A DNA stretch of 64,000 nt. Source: Streptomyces chartreusis (lineage in GTDB: Bacteria > Actinomycetota > Actinomycetes > Streptomycetales > Streptomycetaceae). Below the pieces are notes generated by a model. It did no database searches. It was not told the DNA's origin and worked only from the letters and a program-made list of their open reading frames with translations. Shown piece after piece: positions 10,401-19,614 of the stretch. Location of the stretch: positions 2,480,001-2,544,000 of the forward strand of contig NZ_CP023689.1 in the NCBI RefSeq assembly GCF_008704715.1. Direction: 5' to 3'. The first letter of the stretch is position 1, and each line of letters begins with the position of its first letter. The position numbers were made by a program, and so were the translations under genes.

Positions 10401-11852
10401 GGCCATCGCCACGGCGTCCTTGACGTCGAACTCCGCGTCGGCGGCGGCACAGCCGTCGTAGCCGTGGGCGAAGCTGCGGTTCTGGAGGTGGTCGATCCAG
10501 AAGCCGGAGGCGTCCTGGGTGTTCCAGGTGGTGGAGGAGTTGATCCCCTTGGTCCGCCAGAGCTGCACCTCGCGTGCCTCGCAGGAGGACGACCAGGTGT
10601 TCCGTACGACGAACTCGGCGGACAGGATGCTGCGGCCCGCGAACTTGGTGGTCGGGATCTGGTAGAAGAGCCGCTTCACATCCTGCGGGTTGCAGTAGTT
10701 CCAGCCGCAGTAGCCGAGCCCGGCGTCCGGGTCGCCGTTGAACTTCCACTGGGGCGAACTCGCCCAGTACCGGGAGGCCATGGTCCAGGAGGTGGCCTTC
10801 GGCGAGTACCACTGCGGGTCGATGAAGACGGGGTAGACGGTGTCGGACCCGGTGAGCAGGTCCTTGTCCGGGGTGAGGACGAGTTCGTCGCCGCCGGCGG
10901 GGATGTCGACACCGATGGGCTCGACCCGGCCGGAGTCGGCGGCGGTGGGCTCGGTGGTGGTGGACGCCCCGGCCTCGCCAACCGCGGTCGCTGTGAATGA
11001 CGCGGGCTTCACGGCCTTCGCAGCCGACGTCGGCTGCGCTCCCGCCGTGCTGGAGTCCCACATCACCGGCCTAGGAGCCTCGAAGACGACTCCGCCCGAC
11101 CCCTCGTCGACCGCGGCGAGTCCTCCGTTCGCGGTCTCTCGCGTCGCCAGCCCCTCGGTCCCCAACTTGAGCCGGAGCTGGGCCAGTTCGTCGCTCGCGG
11201 CGGCCTCCGCCGACTTCACTACGAGCAGCTGGGTGAAGCCCTCGGGCCGGGCGGCGAGCCGTAGGTCGACGTCCGGGAGGATGTCGGGGTAGGTGGCGGT
11301 GTCACCGTCGAGCCGAGGCGCGGGCACCGTGCCCGGCCAGGACAGCTCAAGGCTCCGGCCTGCGCGCTCCAGCCGTACCAGCGGCCCCTCGCCGCCACCG
11401 GAGAACGCCAGCCCGACCGAGGCCGCCCTCGGGGCGACCATGCCCTTGTCGGCACCCCCACCGACCACCGCGAGCACGGTGTCGATCGACCGCCACTCGC
11501 CGTCGACCCGGGTCCGCACCGGACGCAGGTACTCACGGGACTCGAGGTCACCGCCGGGCGTGGCGTACACATCGGTGCTCTCACCGCGCAGCGAGAGGAC
11601 CTCGACGTTCCTGCCCAGCCGCTTCGCCCGGGCGAACGCCTCGTCCTCGGTGGCCGCGACCGCGGCTTCCCCGGCACCGGATGCCTGCTCGCTCGCAGGC
11701 GGTGACTGTGACGCCGGCCGCCCGGCGGCGACCGCCGGCATCGCTCCCGTCGGCAACAGGCCGACGGCCACGGCGATGCCCATCCCCACCGCTACGGACG
11801 CGACGGATCTACCCGCCCTCCTGCGTCCACGCACACGACGAACCACCCTCAC
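7476..11852 (-). CDS. Large secreted LamG-domain protein upstream of RHS toxin
   Basis: 1458 residues. The GTG start at 11852 follows GGGGAGGGG, and an arginine-rich n-region plus hydrophobic core form a signal peptide (residues 1 to about 42). Residues about 330-520 resemble the DNRLRE/CBM96-like beta-sandwich found in actinobacterial surface proteins. Residues about 700-800 look like an Ig-like segment. Three LamG/concanavalin-like jelly-roll domains follow (roughly 810-980, 1010-1180 and 1200-1440), each with the A-x-SFTVS-W/F-ah signature. It ends 99 bases before the RHS start on the same strand, so the two are probably co-transcribed. A role in surface binding or assembly of the RHS protein is inference from this pairing. 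Confidence 0.8.
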   Translation of the reverse strand: MRVVRRVRGRRRAGRSVASVAVGMGIAVAVGLLPTGAMPAVAAGRPASQSPPASEQASGAGEAAVAATEDEAFARAKRLGRNVEVLSLRGESTDVYATPGGDLESREYLRPVRTRVDGEWRSIDTVLAVVGGGADKGMVAPRAASVGLAFSGGGEGPLVRLERAGRSLELSWPGTVPAPRLDGDTATYPDILPDVDLRLAARPEGFTQLLVVKSAEAAASDELAQLRLKLGTEGLATRETANGGLAAVDEGSGGVVFEAPRPVMWDSSTAGAQPTSAAKAVKPASFTATAVGEAGASTTTEPTAADSGRVEPIGVDIPAGGDELVLTPDKDLLTGSDTVYPVFIDPQWYSPKATSWTMASRYWASSPQWKFNGDPDAGLGYCGWNYCNPQDVKRLFYQIPTTKFAGRSILSAEFVVRNTWSSSCEAREVQLWRTKGINSSTTWNTQDASGFWIDHLQNRSFAHGYDGCAAADAEFDVKDAVAMAASKKWPQITFGMRASASGESDRYSWKRFSDDAFLRVRYNRPPPRIATSQLTMDPGGTCEPNDTRVRVRSRATVRANNVTDPDKDRIQVQFRALWDTGDGWKQHWISAKSTDKASGSDFSVQLPTSIPQNKIVGWQARAWDGGQWSAWSSQNAHSCHFVYDTTVPVGPSIASSQYPSSDPADPNDPWWDGVGRYGTFSIDTSSGDVTKYWFGINGSPSSAHTLTTSGGGAKTMKFMPTKPGVNFITAQAFDAAGNGSETRTYYFRVRSGQPDRLGWQMDEGAGATQVNGAGGEWPATLNGGLKPGGAGITGNGLELDGTDDHAASDSPVLDTAKSFTVSVWAKLSANPTGAPVAVAQAGSSTSGYEIYYSTALGGWVFLRHTADASGTSVARAVQPACVSGDTACQTARTGTWTHLVGAFNYPSRQLKLYVDGALVATAPYTTTPWDARGRTILGAASHYGTVEGFFKGSLDEAQFFDYQLTDAQVTQLHNRQPVSSARPAKLVFPMDEAATDVALTGRAQHAPAQLLGGATSGVGGVNGRAVQFDGIDDYATTGRPIMDTAQSFAVSAWVKLPKDKEAKAMTAVAQAGTVNPGFELYHSTALGGWVFIREQSDTADSTVVRVTQSACPANTNCAAARLGEWNHVVAVQDVDAGRILLYVNGVLEGTAAFTTPWLAVGRVTLGGTYRADGTLGSPLKGAMDDVRLYDRAVSDDEVRQLFKQRPLVTSRWKFETASTATPPVTPDAGPAGAGLTLNNGARLGSGWVDGGLDLDGVDDYAATASGTVPLDTAASFTVSAFAQASARPTGQVALLSAPGTNKDAFSVRYIPSSTPEINGGRWRITTADADKTDASSVEVENGQFYGPEDWTHLALVYDGFAREMRLYVNGELEEVACQDADDDGEPDVSGCTEQISYSENVLTFKAVQSLRVGRDRAGAYFPGTLSDVWTFQGALSDSQIAHLSLGMPGVATEVPGTD

Positions 11853-12129
11853 GGCCCCTCCCCGCCCTGGTCATGATTCGACCAAGATCCGCTATGGACA
11901 CGTCAAGTTAAGGGGGAATGGGGAAGGAGCGGTGAATTCCGAATGCCTGAATCCTGAACTACCTCACGCCTCGTCAGACAACTCCGGCCCTATGGAACCG
12001 AGCCGCCACCGGCATACGGCCGATGTCACCAACTCCCCCTCCGCGTCGTGGGGTCCGCGGCATCTCCGTGTGCCCGGGGCAAGCTGGATCAGAGCAGCAA
12101 CGTCCGCACGAGAACAGGAATTCGACGTC

Positions 12130-13020
12130 ATGACCGACAAGCTCACCGTGAGCGTCCTGGGCACCGGCATCATGGGCGCCGCGATGGCCCGCAACCTCGC
12201 GAAGGCCGGGCACACCGTCCGTGCCTGGAACCGCACCCGGGCCAAGGCCCAGCCGCTGGCCGCCGACGGCGCCTTCGTCGCCGACTCCCCCGCCGAGGCG
12301 GTCGAGGGCGCCGATGTCGTCCTGACCATGCTGTACGACGGTCCCGCGACCCTCGAAGTCATGCGCGAGGCGGCGCCCGGACTGCGCTCCGGTGCCGTCT
12401 GGATGCAGTCGACGACCGCCGGTATCGACGGCATCGCCGCTCTGGTCGCCTTCGCCGACGAGCACGGCCTCGTCTTCTACGACGCCCCCGTCCTCGGCAC
12501 CCGCCAGCCCGCCGAGGCCGGTCAGCTCACCGTCCTGGCGGCCGGTCCCGCCGAGGGCCGTGAGAAGGTCACGCCGGTGTTCGACGCCGTCGGCGCCCGT
12601 ACGGTGTGGACCGGCGAGGACGGCGGGGCGGGCAGCGCGACCCGGCTGAAGCTGGTCGCCAACAGCTGGGTGCTGGCCGTGACGAACGCCGCCGGCGAGG
12701 TGCTCGCGCTGTCCAAGGCCCTGGACGTGGCCCCGCAGCGCTTCTTCGAGGTGATCGACGGCGGGCCGCTCGACATGGGGTACCTGCGGGCCAAGACGGA
12801 CCTGGTGCTGAACGACCGGTTGTCCCCGGCCGCCTTCGCGGTGAGCACGGCGGCGAAGGACGCACGGCTCATCGTGGAGGCCGGCGAACGGCACGGCGTA
12901 CAGCTGGACGTGGCGACGGCGAGCGCGGAGCGCTTCGAGCGGGCGACGGCGCAGGGACACGGCGACGAGGACATGGCGGCGGCGTACTTCGCGAGCTTCG
13001 AGGAGGGGGCGGCGGAGTGA
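12130..13020 (+). CDS. NAD(P)-dependent beta-hydroxyacid dehydrogenase family oxidoreductase
   Basis: 296 residues from the ATG at 12130, preceded by AGGAA about 10 bases upstream. The N-terminus carries the Rossmann motif GTGIMGAAMARNLAKAGH. The central substrate-binding and catalytic-Lys region reads LKLVANSW, as in 3-hydroxyisobutyrate dehydrogenase, 6-phosphogluconate dehydrogenase-like and imine reductase-like enzymes. Length is typical for the family. The substrate cannot be read from sequence. It stands alone between the divergent LamG gene and a small downstream gene on the same strand 75 bases away. Confidence 0.85.
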   Translation: MTDKLTVSVLGTGIMGAAMARNLAKAGHTVRAWNRTRAKAQPLAADGAFVADSPAEAVEGADVVLTMLYDGPATLEVMREAAPGLRSGAVWMQSTTAGIDGIAALVAFADEHGLVFYDAPVLGTRQPAEAGQLTVLAAGPAEGREKVTPVFDAVGARTVWTGEDGGAGSATRLKLVANSWVLAVTNAAGEVLALSKALDVAPQRFFEVIDGGPLDMGYLRAKTDLVLNDRLSPAAFAVSTAAKDARLIVEAGERHGVQLDVATASAERFERATAQGHGDEDMAAAYFASFEEGAAE

Positions 13021-13095
13021 GCGTGCCGGCTCCGGCAGGGGGCCCGGAGTGAGCGGGCCGGTCTCCTGCGCACGCCGTCGTGCGACCCTTGCCGC

Positions 13096-13467
13096 ATGAA
13101 TGCCGACGTCCCCCTGCTCGTGATCGTCGACGCCGCGAACGTCGTCGGGTCGGTGCCCGACGGGTGGTGGCGGGATCGGCGGGGGGCCGCGGAGCGGCTG
13201 CGGGACCGGCTGGCGGCCGACGGGGTGCCGGGGCGTGCGGGGCCCGTGGAGATCGTGCTCGTCGTGGAGGGGGCCGCTCGGGGCGTGGAGAGCGTGCCGG
13301 GGGTGCTGGTGGAGTCCGCCGCCGGCAGCGGGGACGATCACATGGTCGAGCTGGTGACGCGGGCGGCCGGGCGGGCCTGTCTGGTGGTGACCGCGGACCG
13401 GGAACTGCGCCGGCGGGTGACGGAGTTGGGGGCGGACGTGGCGGGGCCGCGCACGGTCCGGCCGTAG
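13096..13467 (+). CDS. Small NYN/PIN-like nuclease-domain protein
   Basis: 123 residues, cytosolic. Acidic positions fit the PIN/NYN nuclease fold: VIVDAANVVGS near the N-terminus (first Asp and Asn), GDDHMVEL in the middle (second acidic cluster) and VVTADREL near the C-terminus (third). Similar proteins are sometimes labelled NTP pyrophosphohydrolase in Streptomyces annotations, but the motif layout fits a metal-dependent RNase-type fold better. It follows the reductase gene on the same strand and converges with the permease gene. The RNA substrate is unknown. Confidence 0.6.
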   Translation: MNADVPLLVIVDAANVVGSVPDGWWRDRRGAAERLRDRLAADGVPGRAGPVEIVLVVEGAARGVESVPGVLVESAAGSGDDHMVELVTRAAGRACLVVTADRELRRRVTELGADVAGPRTVRP

Positions 13468-13504
13468 CCGGCTGCCGTACGCGGCCCCAAGCCGTCGGAT
13501 CGGG

Positions 13505-15028
13505 CTAGGCGGGGCCTGTGCCGTTGCCCTTCTCGACCTCGGCCTCGGTCGTCTCCTCGTGCCGTCCGAGGCGGCTGTGGGAGCGGCCGTAGAGGAAGTA
13601 CACGCCGAAGCCCACCACCATCCAGATGGCGAAGCGGACCCAGGTCTCGGCGGGCAGGTTGATCATCAGCCACAGCGAGGCGCACACCGACAGGATCGGG
13701 ATGACCGGCACCCACGGGGTGCGGAAGGACCGGTGCAGGTCGGGGCGGGTCTTGCGGAGGATGATCACGCCGATCGCCACGACCACGAAGGCGAACAGGG
13801 TGCCGATGTTCACCAGGGCCGCGAGTTCGGTCAGCGGGGTGAAGCCGGCGAGGATCGCGATGATCACGCCGAGCAGGATGGTCGGCCGGTGCGGGGTCTT
13901 GAACCGCGGGTGGACGTGGGAGAAGAACCGCGGCAGCAGTCCGTCGCGGCTCATCGCGAAGAACACCCGGGTCTGGCCGAGCAACAGGATCATGCACACC
14001 GTCGTCAGGCCGACCGCGGCGCCGAAGCTGATGAAGCCCGCGAACCAGGGATGCCCGGTGTCCTTGAACGCGTCGGCGAGCGGGGCGTCCACGGACAGTT
14101 TGGTGTAGTGCTGCATGCCCGTGACCACGATGGACACGAGGACGTACAGCGTGGTGCAGATGATGAGCGAGCCGATGATGCCGCGCGGCATGTCGCGCTG
14201 CGGGTTCTTGGTCTCCTCGGCGGCCGTGGCCACGACGTCGAAGCCGATGAAGGCGAAGAACACGACCGAGGCGGCGGTGAAGATGCCCATCACGCCGTAG
14301 TTGGAGGGGGCCCAGCCGAACATGAGCTGGATCAGCGGGGCGTCGAGATTGCTGGCGGCTTCCACCGTCTGCGTCTTCGGGATGAACGGGTCGTAGTTGT
14401 TGCCGTCGATCAGGAAGGCGCCGGCGACGATCACGGTCAGGACGACGGCCACCTTGATGGCGACGACCAGGGACGTGATCCGCGCGGACAGCTTCATGCC
14501 GAGGACGAGGATGAAGGTGAGGACCAGGACGAGCGCGGCGGCGAGGATGTCGAACCCGAAGGTGTCGGCGCCCTCCCGGCTGCCCAGCGCGTCGGGCATC
14601 GTCCAGCCCGCGTTGTCCATGAGGGACTGGATGTAGCCCGACCAGCCGACGGCCACCACCGCCGTGCCGAGCGCGAACTCCAGGACCAGGTCCCAGCCGA
14701 TGATCCAGGCGGGCAGTTCACCCAGCGAGGCGTACGAGAACGTGTACGCGGACCCGGCCACCGGGACCGTGGAGGCGAACTCGGCATAACAGAGCGCGGC
14801 CAGCGCGCAGGCGACGCCGGAGACGACGAACGCCAGGGCCACGGCGGGTCCGGCGTTGTCCTTCGCGACGGTGCCGGTGAGCACGAAGATGCCGGTGCCG
14901 ATGATGACACCGACGCCGAAGACGGTCAGGTCCAACGCGGACAAGGACTTCTTGAGCGCGTGCTCCGGCTCCTCGGTATCGAGGATGGACTGCTCGACTC
15001 TCTTCGTCCGGAAGAGTGTGCTGCTCAC
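13505..15028 (-). CDS. APC-family amino acid permease
   Basis: 507 residues with about 12 hydrophobic segments. The GTG start at 15028 follows GGGAGG at 8 bases. The first helix has the APC motif GVGVIIGTGIFVLTG, and the length and segment pattern match the cationic amino acid transporter (YfnA/CAT-like) branch. It probably imports amino acids by proton symport; the substrate is unresolved. The cytosolic C-terminus is charged. It sits downstream of dxs with a terminator hairpin between them, so it is likely transcribed separately. Confidence 0.88.
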   Translation of the reverse strand: MSSTLFRTKRVEQSILDTEEPEHALKKSLSALDLTVFGVGVIIGTGIFVLTGTVAKDNAGPAVALAFVVSGVACALAALCYAEFASTVPVAGSAYTFSYASLGELPAWIIGWDLVLEFALGTAVVAVGWSGYIQSLMDNAGWTMPDALGSREGADTFGFDILAAALVLVLTFILVLGMKLSARITSLVVAIKVAVVLTVIVAGAFLIDGNNYDPFIPKTQTVEAASNLDAPLIQLMFGWAPSNYGVMGIFTAASVVFFAFIGFDVVATAAEETKNPQRDMPRGIIGSLIICTTLYVLVSIVVTGMQHYTKLSVDAPLADAFKDTGHPWFAGFISFGAAVGLTTVCMILLLGQTRVFFAMSRDGLLPRFFSHVHPRFKTPHRPTILLGVIIAILAGFTPLTELAALVNIGTLFAFVVVAIGVIILRKTRPDLHRSFRTPWVPVIPILSVCASLWLMINLPAETWVRFAIWMVVGFGVYFLYGRSHSRLGRHEETTEAEVEKGNGTGPA

Positions 15029-15110
15029 GGGTCGTACCTCCCACTTGTCGTCCTCGACATGATCGAGAGGGGGCGTGATACGCCTGCCCCGGCGTGGGCG
15101 GATTCACACA

Positions 15111-15156
15111 GATGGGCCGGTTTCGCCACCGTCATGGGTGGTGAAACCGGCCCATC
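15111..15156 (-). terminator. Terminator hairpin after dxs
   Basis: Arms of about 20 bases (15111-15130 and 15136-15156) pair with one mismatch around a 5-base loop, just past the dxs stop at 15173. No clear T tract is seen, as is common for actinobacterial terminators. Confidence 0.7.
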
Positions 15157-15172
15157 CGGCCGTCAGCGGCTG

Positions 15173-17101
15173 TCAGTCGCGCGCGGGTTCCACCGAGTCG
15201 ACCTCGGCGGCCGTACGGTCGAACCGGCCGTCCAGCTTGGAGACGAGACCGGTGACCTGGCGGGCGATGTCGGGGGCGGTGAGCCCGATCTCGGCCAGGA
15301 CCTCGCCGCGGGAGGCGTGGTCGAGGAAGCGCGGCGGGATGCCGAAGTCGCGCAGCGGGACGTCGACGCCCGCGTCGCGCAGGGCCTGGGCGACGGCCGA
15401 GCCGACGCCGCCGACGCGGGAGTTGTCCTCGACGGTGACGACGACGCGGTGGCGCTCGGCCAGCGGGGCCATGGCCTCGTCGACGGGCTTGACCCAGCGC
15501 GGGTCGACGACGGTCGTGGTGATGCCCTGCTTGTCGAGCAGACCGGCGATCTCCAGGCACATCGGCGCGAGGGCGCCCACGGAGACCAGCAGCACGTCCG
15601 GGGTGTCGGTGCCGGGCTCGCGCAGGACGTCCATGCCGCCCACGCGGCCCACGGCGGGCACGGCGGGGCCGACGGCGCCCTTGGAGAAGCGGACGACAGT
15701 CGGCGCGTCCGTCACCTGGACGGCCTCGCGCAGCTGGGCGCGCACCTGGTCGGCGTCGCGCGGGGCGGCGAGCCTGAGGCCGGGGACGACCTGGAGGATC
15801 GACATGTCCCACATGCCGTTGTGGGAGGCGCCGTCGGTGCCGGTGACACCGGCGCGGTCCAGCACGAAGGTGACGCCGCACTTGTGCAGGGCCACGTCCA
15901 TGAGGACCTGGTCGAAGGCGCGGTTGAGGAAGGTCGCGTACACGGCGAAGACGGGGTGCACCCCGCCGTGGGCGAGGCCGGCGGCCGACACGGCGCCGTG
16001 CTGCTCGGCGATGCCGACGTCGTAGATGCGGTCCGGGAAGGTGTCCGCGAACTTCTTCAGGCCGACCGGCTGGAGCATCGCGGCGGTGATCGCCACGATG
16101 TCGTCGCGCTCCTTGCCCAGCTTCACCATCTCGTCGCCGAAGACGGACGTCCAGTCGGCACCCGAGGCCTTGATCGGCAGGCCGGTGTCGGGGTGGATGG
16201 GGCCGATGCCGTGGAAGCGGTCGGCCTCGTCCTGGAGGGCGGGCTGGTAGCCGCGGCCCTTCTCGGTGAGGCAGTGCACGATGACCGGGCCGCCGAAGCG
16301 CTTGGCTCGGGCCAGCGCGGACTCCAGGGCCTCGATGTCGTGTCCGTCGATCGGGCCGACGTACTTCAGGCCGAGGTCCTCGAACATGCCCTGCGGGGCG
16401 ATGAAGTCCTTCAGGCCCTTCTTGGCCCCGTGCAGGGTCTCGTAGAGGGGCCTGCCGACGACCGGGGTGCGGTCGAGGATCTCCTTGGTGCGGGTCAGGA
16501 AGCGCTCGTAGCCGTCGGTGGTGCGCAGCGTCGCCAGGTGGTTCGCGAGGCCGCCGATGGTCGGCGCGTACGACCGCTCGTTGTCGTTGACGACGATGAC
16601 CAGGGGGCGGTCCTTGGCCTCGGCGATGTTGTTCAGCGCCTCCCAGGCCATGCCGCCGGTCAGCGCGCCGTCACCGATGACGGCGACGACATGGGCGTCG
16701 CGTTTTTGCAGCTCGTTGGCTTTCGCGAGGCCGTCGGCCCAGCCGAGGACGGTCGAGGCGTGCGAGTTCTCGATGACGTCGTGCTCGGACTCGGCCTGCG
16801 AGGGGTAGCCCGACAGGCCGCCCTTCATCTTCAGCCGGCTGAAGTCCTGACGGCCGGTGAGCAGCTTGTGGACGTAGGACTGGTGGCCGGTGTCCCAGAG
16901 GACCTTGTCCTTCGGCGACTCGAAGACCCGGTGCAGGGCGATGGTCAGCTCCACCACACCGAGGTTGGGGCCGAGGTGGCCGCCGGTCTTGGAAACCGCC
17001 TCGACGAGGAAGGTCCGGATCTCCTCGGCCAGCTGGTCCAGCTGCTCAGGGCTGAGCCGGTCCAGATCGCGCGGTCCCGTGATGCGGGTCAGCAGCGGCA
17101 C
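15173..17101 (-). CDS. dxs: 1-deoxy-D-xylulose-5-phosphate synthase
   Basis: 642 residues, GTG start at 17101 behind a strong AAGGAGG. It catalyses thiamine-diphosphate-dependent condensation of pyruvate and glyceraldehyde 3-phosphate, the first step of the MEP isoprenoid pathway. Visible signatures: HLGPNLG near the N-terminus, the TPP/Mg motif [16 protein letters not shown], and the transketolase pyrimidine-domain motif [15 protein letters not shown]; the transketolase C-terminal domain is intact. Length is standard. From memory, dxs also flanks xylFGH in S. coelicolor, supporting a conserved chromosomal context. Confidence 0.97.
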   Translation of the reverse strand: MPLLTRITGPRDLDRLSPEQLDQLAEEIRTFLVEAVSKTGGHLGPNLGVVELTIALHRVFESPKDKVLWDTGHQSYVHKLLTGRQDFSRLKMKGGLSGYPSQAESEHDVIENSHASTVLGWADGLAKANELQKRDAHVVAVIGDGALTGGMAWEALNNIAEAKDRPLVIVVNDNERSYAPTIGGLANHLATLRTTDGYERFLTRTKEILDRTPVVGRPLYETLHGAKKGLKDFIAPQGMFEDLGLKYVGPIDGHDIEALESALARAKRFGGPVIVHCLTEKGRGYQPALQDEADRFHGIGPIHPDTGLPIKASGADWTSVFGDEMVKLGKERDDIVAITAAMLQPVGLKKFADTFPDRIYDVGIAEQHGAVSAAGLAHGGVHPVFAVYATFLNRAFDQVLMDVALHKCGVTFVLDRAGVTGTDGASHNGMWDMSILQVVPGLRLAAPRDADQVRAQLREAVQVTDAPTVVRFSKGAVGPAVPAVGRVGGMDVLREPGTDTPDVLLVSVGALAPMCLEIAGLLDKQGITTTVVDPRWVKPVDEAMAPLAERHRVVVTVEDNSRVGGVGSAVAQALRDAGVDVPLRDFGIPPRFLDHASRGEVLAEIGLTAPDIARQVTGLVSKLDGRFDRTAAEVDSVEPARD

Positions 17102-17245
17102 CCGTGCCTCCTTGCAGTAGAGCTGTTCGAGCTGTTGCCGGGCTTGTCGAGTCTAATGTTCCGCTCAGCCGGAAGGTTCCCGGCCCCGGCGACGTACATC
17201 ACGCATTCGGCTCTACCCGGTAACACCCCGTGCCACAACGCCGGA

Positions 17246-17310
17246 AGGGGCGCGGGGAACCGCAAGGCCGGCCACAACGGACCGGCACTCGCCAGTTCTC
17301 CCGCGCCCCT
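17246..17310 (-). terminator. Inverted repeat after xylH
   Basis: Perfect 11-base arms (AGGGGCGCGGG at 17246-17256 and CCCGCGCCCCT at 17300-17310) flank a 43-base loop just past the permease stop. Probable transcription terminator of the xyl operon. No T tract. Confidence 0.5.
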
Positions 17311-17331
17311 GCGGCGCTACTGCGTTCCGCG

Positions 17332-18624
17332 CTATGCGCGACCCGCGGTCTTCTGCGTCTTCCGGGTGATCGAGTCGATCACGACGGTCGTGAGCAGAAC
17401 ACCGGCGGTGATCATGTACTTCACCGGCTCGGCGATGGACTCCAGCTGGAGGCCGTACTGGATCGAGACGATCACCAGCACACCGAGCAGCGCGTTCCAC
17501 GTGCGGCCACGTCCACCGAACAGGGACGTACCACCGATGACGGCCGCCGCGATGGCGTTCATCAGCAGGTCACCGGTACCGGCGCTCTGGTTCGCGGAGG
17601 CGATCTTCGAGGCCAGGAACAGACCACCGATGGCGGCGAAGCCACCCGAGATCGCGAACACGGTGATCCGCACCGTGGTCACGTTGATACCGGCACGACG
17701 CGAGGCCTCGACGCTGCCACCGAGGGCGAAGATCTTGCGGCCGTACGCGGTACGCCGGAGCACGAAGTCCGTGGCGACCAGGAACACCAGGAAGATCACC
17801 GTGGCCAGCGGCAGGCCCTTGTACTGGTTGTACATGACAGCCGCGGCGAAGGAGACGATGCCCAGCAGGCCCGTGCGCAGGAGGGTGTCGCTCATCGGCC
17901 GGAACGGGATTCCGGCGGCCTCGCGGCGGCGGTTGCCGAGGAACGAGGTGATGAAGAACACCGCGGTCACCACGGCCGCCAGGCCGTACGCGGCCGCCAC
18001 GTCCGTGAAGAAGTACGTCGTCAGCTTGCCGATGAGGCCGTCGCTGTCGAGGTTGATAGTGCCGTTCTCGCCCAGCGTCTGGAGCATGAAGCCGAGCCAG
18101 AACAGCAGACCGGCCAGCGTCACGGCGAACGCCGGGGCGCCGAGCACCGCGAAGAAGAAGCCGTGCGCCGCACCGATGACGGCACCCGCCGCGACGGCGA
18201 AGAGAACGGCCGCCCACTCGGGCCAGCCCTGGTTCACCGCGAGGACGGCCGCGATGGCGCTGGACGCGCCGCTGACCGAGCCGACCGACAGGTCGATCTC
18301 GCCGAGCAGCAGCACGAAGACGATGCCGACCGAGATCATGCCCGTGCCGACCATCGTGACGGTGATGTCACTGATGTTCTGCGCGGAGAGGAACGCGGAG
18401 TTCAGGCTCTGGAAGATGACGCAGATGACGACCAGGCCGAGGATGACCGGCAGGGAGCCCAGCTCACCGGCCTTCAGCTTGCGCCGGAACTCGGTGAGGT
18501 AGCCGGCCAGGCCCTGCTCCTGCACCAGCAGGCGCGGGTCGACCGCGGTCACCGCGGCCGAGGCGGCCTCGGTGTTGAGTACCTCGTGGTCCTGCGCCGT
18601 CGCGGAGGTCTTGTCGATGCTCAC
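17332..18624 (-). CDS. xylH: Sugar ABC transporter permease (xylose-type)
   Basis: 430 residues, GTG start at 18624 overlapping the ATPase stop by 4 bases (GTGA) with GGAGG upstream: tight translational coupling. The protein has many hydrophobic segments and the BPD_transp_2 family pattern, including VLLLGEIDLSVGSV and IGGTSLFGGRGR, typical of ribose/xylose/galactose permeases. It forms the membrane channel of the importer with the ATPase and the binding protein encoded upstream. The xylose assignment rests on the remembered S. coelicolor equivalents (SCO6009-6011) next to rok7B7. Confidence 0.85.
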   Translation of the reverse strand: MSIDKTSATAQDHEVLNTEAASAAVTAVDPRLLVQEQGLAGYLTEFRRKLKAGELGSLPVILGLVVICVIFQSLNSAFLSAQNISDITVTMVGTGMISVGIVFVLLLGEIDLSVGSVSGASSAIAAVLAVNQGWPEWAAVLFAVAAGAVIGAAHGFFFAVLGAPAFAVTLAGLLFWLGFMLQTLGENGTINLDSDGLIGKLTTYFFTDVAAAYGLAAVVTAVFFITSFLGNRRREAAGIPFRPMSDTLLRTGLLGIVSFAAAVMYNQYKGLPLATVIFLVFLVATDFVLRRTAYGRKIFALGGSVEASRRAGINVTTVRITVFAISGGFAAIGGLFLASKIASANQSAGTGDLLMNAIAAAVIGGTSLFGGRGRTWNALLGVLVIVSIQYGLQLESIAEPVKYMITAGVLLTTVVIDSITRKTQKTAGRA

Positions 18625-19403
18625 TTGGAAACCTCCCCGTTCGTGCGCGCCGCACGGCGGGTCACGGCGTTCTCGGTGGCGCCCGTGATGGCGGAGATGA
18701 TCTCCTCCTGCGAGGTCGTCTTGACCTCGAAGACGCCGTTGTTGCGGCCGAGGCGCAGCACGGCGACCTTGTCCGCGACGGCCTTCACGTCGGCCATGTT
18801 GTGGCTGATGAGGATCACGGCGTGCCCGCGCTCGCGCAGCCGCTCGACCAGGTCGAGGACCTGGGCGGTCTGCTCGACGCCGAGGGCGGCGGTGGGCTCG
18901 TCGAGGATGACCAGCTTGGGCTCGCCGAGCATGGAGCGGGCGATGGCCACGGTCTGGCGCTGACCGCCGGAGAGCGAGGCGATCGGGATACGCACGCTGG
19001 GGATGCGGATCGACAGGGTCTGGAGCAGCTCGCGCGAGCGGCGCTCCATCTCGACCTCGTCGAGGACACCCCATTTGCGGACCTCACGGCCCAGGTACAG
19101 GTTGCCGACGACGTCGATGTTGTCGCACAGCGCGAGGTCCTGGTAGACCGTCGCGATGCCCAGGGCCTGGGCGTCATGCGGCCGGTTGATCGAGACGGCC
19201 TTGCCGTCCCATTCGATGACGCCCTCATCGATGGGGTGCACGCCGGCGATCGTCTTGACCAGCGTGGACTTTCCGGCGCCGTTGTCGCCGACCAGGGCGA
19301 CCACTTCACCGGCGTGGACCTCAAGCTCTACGTCGGTGAGCGCCTGAACGGCACCGAATCGCTTGGAGACCCCGCGCAACGCCAGCACGGGCGTAGCGGA
19401 CAC
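18621..19403 (-). CDS. xylG: Sugar ABC transporter ATPase (xylose-type, single domain)
   Basis: About 260 residues. The GTG at 19403 is chosen because AAGGAG lies 9 bases ahead of it, whereas the ATG at 19412 directly abuts that AAGGAG. Walker A is GDNGAGKST, the signature is LSGGQRQ, Walker B is LVILDEP and the switch His lies in LISHN. Carbohydrate-uptake-2 ATPases such as E. coli XylG or RbsA carry two fused cassettes (about 500 residues); this one has a single cassette and presumably works as a homodimer. It overlaps xylH by 4 bases. Confidence 0.88.
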   Translation of the reverse strand: MSATPVLALRGVSKRFGAVQALTDVELEVHAGEVVALVGDNGAGKSTLVKTIAGVHPIDEGVIEWDGKAVSINRPHDAQALGIATVYQDLALCDNIDVVGNLYLGREVRKWGVLDEVEMERRSRELLQTLSIRIPSVRIPIASLSGGQRQTVAIARSMLGEPKLVILDEPTAALGVEQTAQVLDLVERLRERGHAVILISHNMADVKAVADKVAVLRLGRNNGVFEVKTTSQEEIISAITGATENAVTRRAARTNGEVSK

Positions 19404-19614
19404 GTGAACCATCTCCTTCGCCGCCTGACCCGGCGGAAGGGTTGTGCAATGAAAAGTTGGGGGGTTCCGTCCGGCGCCCCGCGCCGAGCTTGCGGGGCTG
19501 ACGTATACGCGGGACGCCGGAGGAGTCTTGTGCAGTCATGTCCCGTGCGGGAATTCAAGGACGAATTCCCGCACTTGGAAAGGGACCTGGGGCTGCTGTA
19601 CCGCTACCGCTGGG

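Noticed and set aside
13559..18502. A 1647-codon open frame on the plus strand across permease, dxs and xylH
   Set aside because: It is antisense to three well-identified genes and shows the typical Asp/His/Gly/Arg-rich shadow composition.
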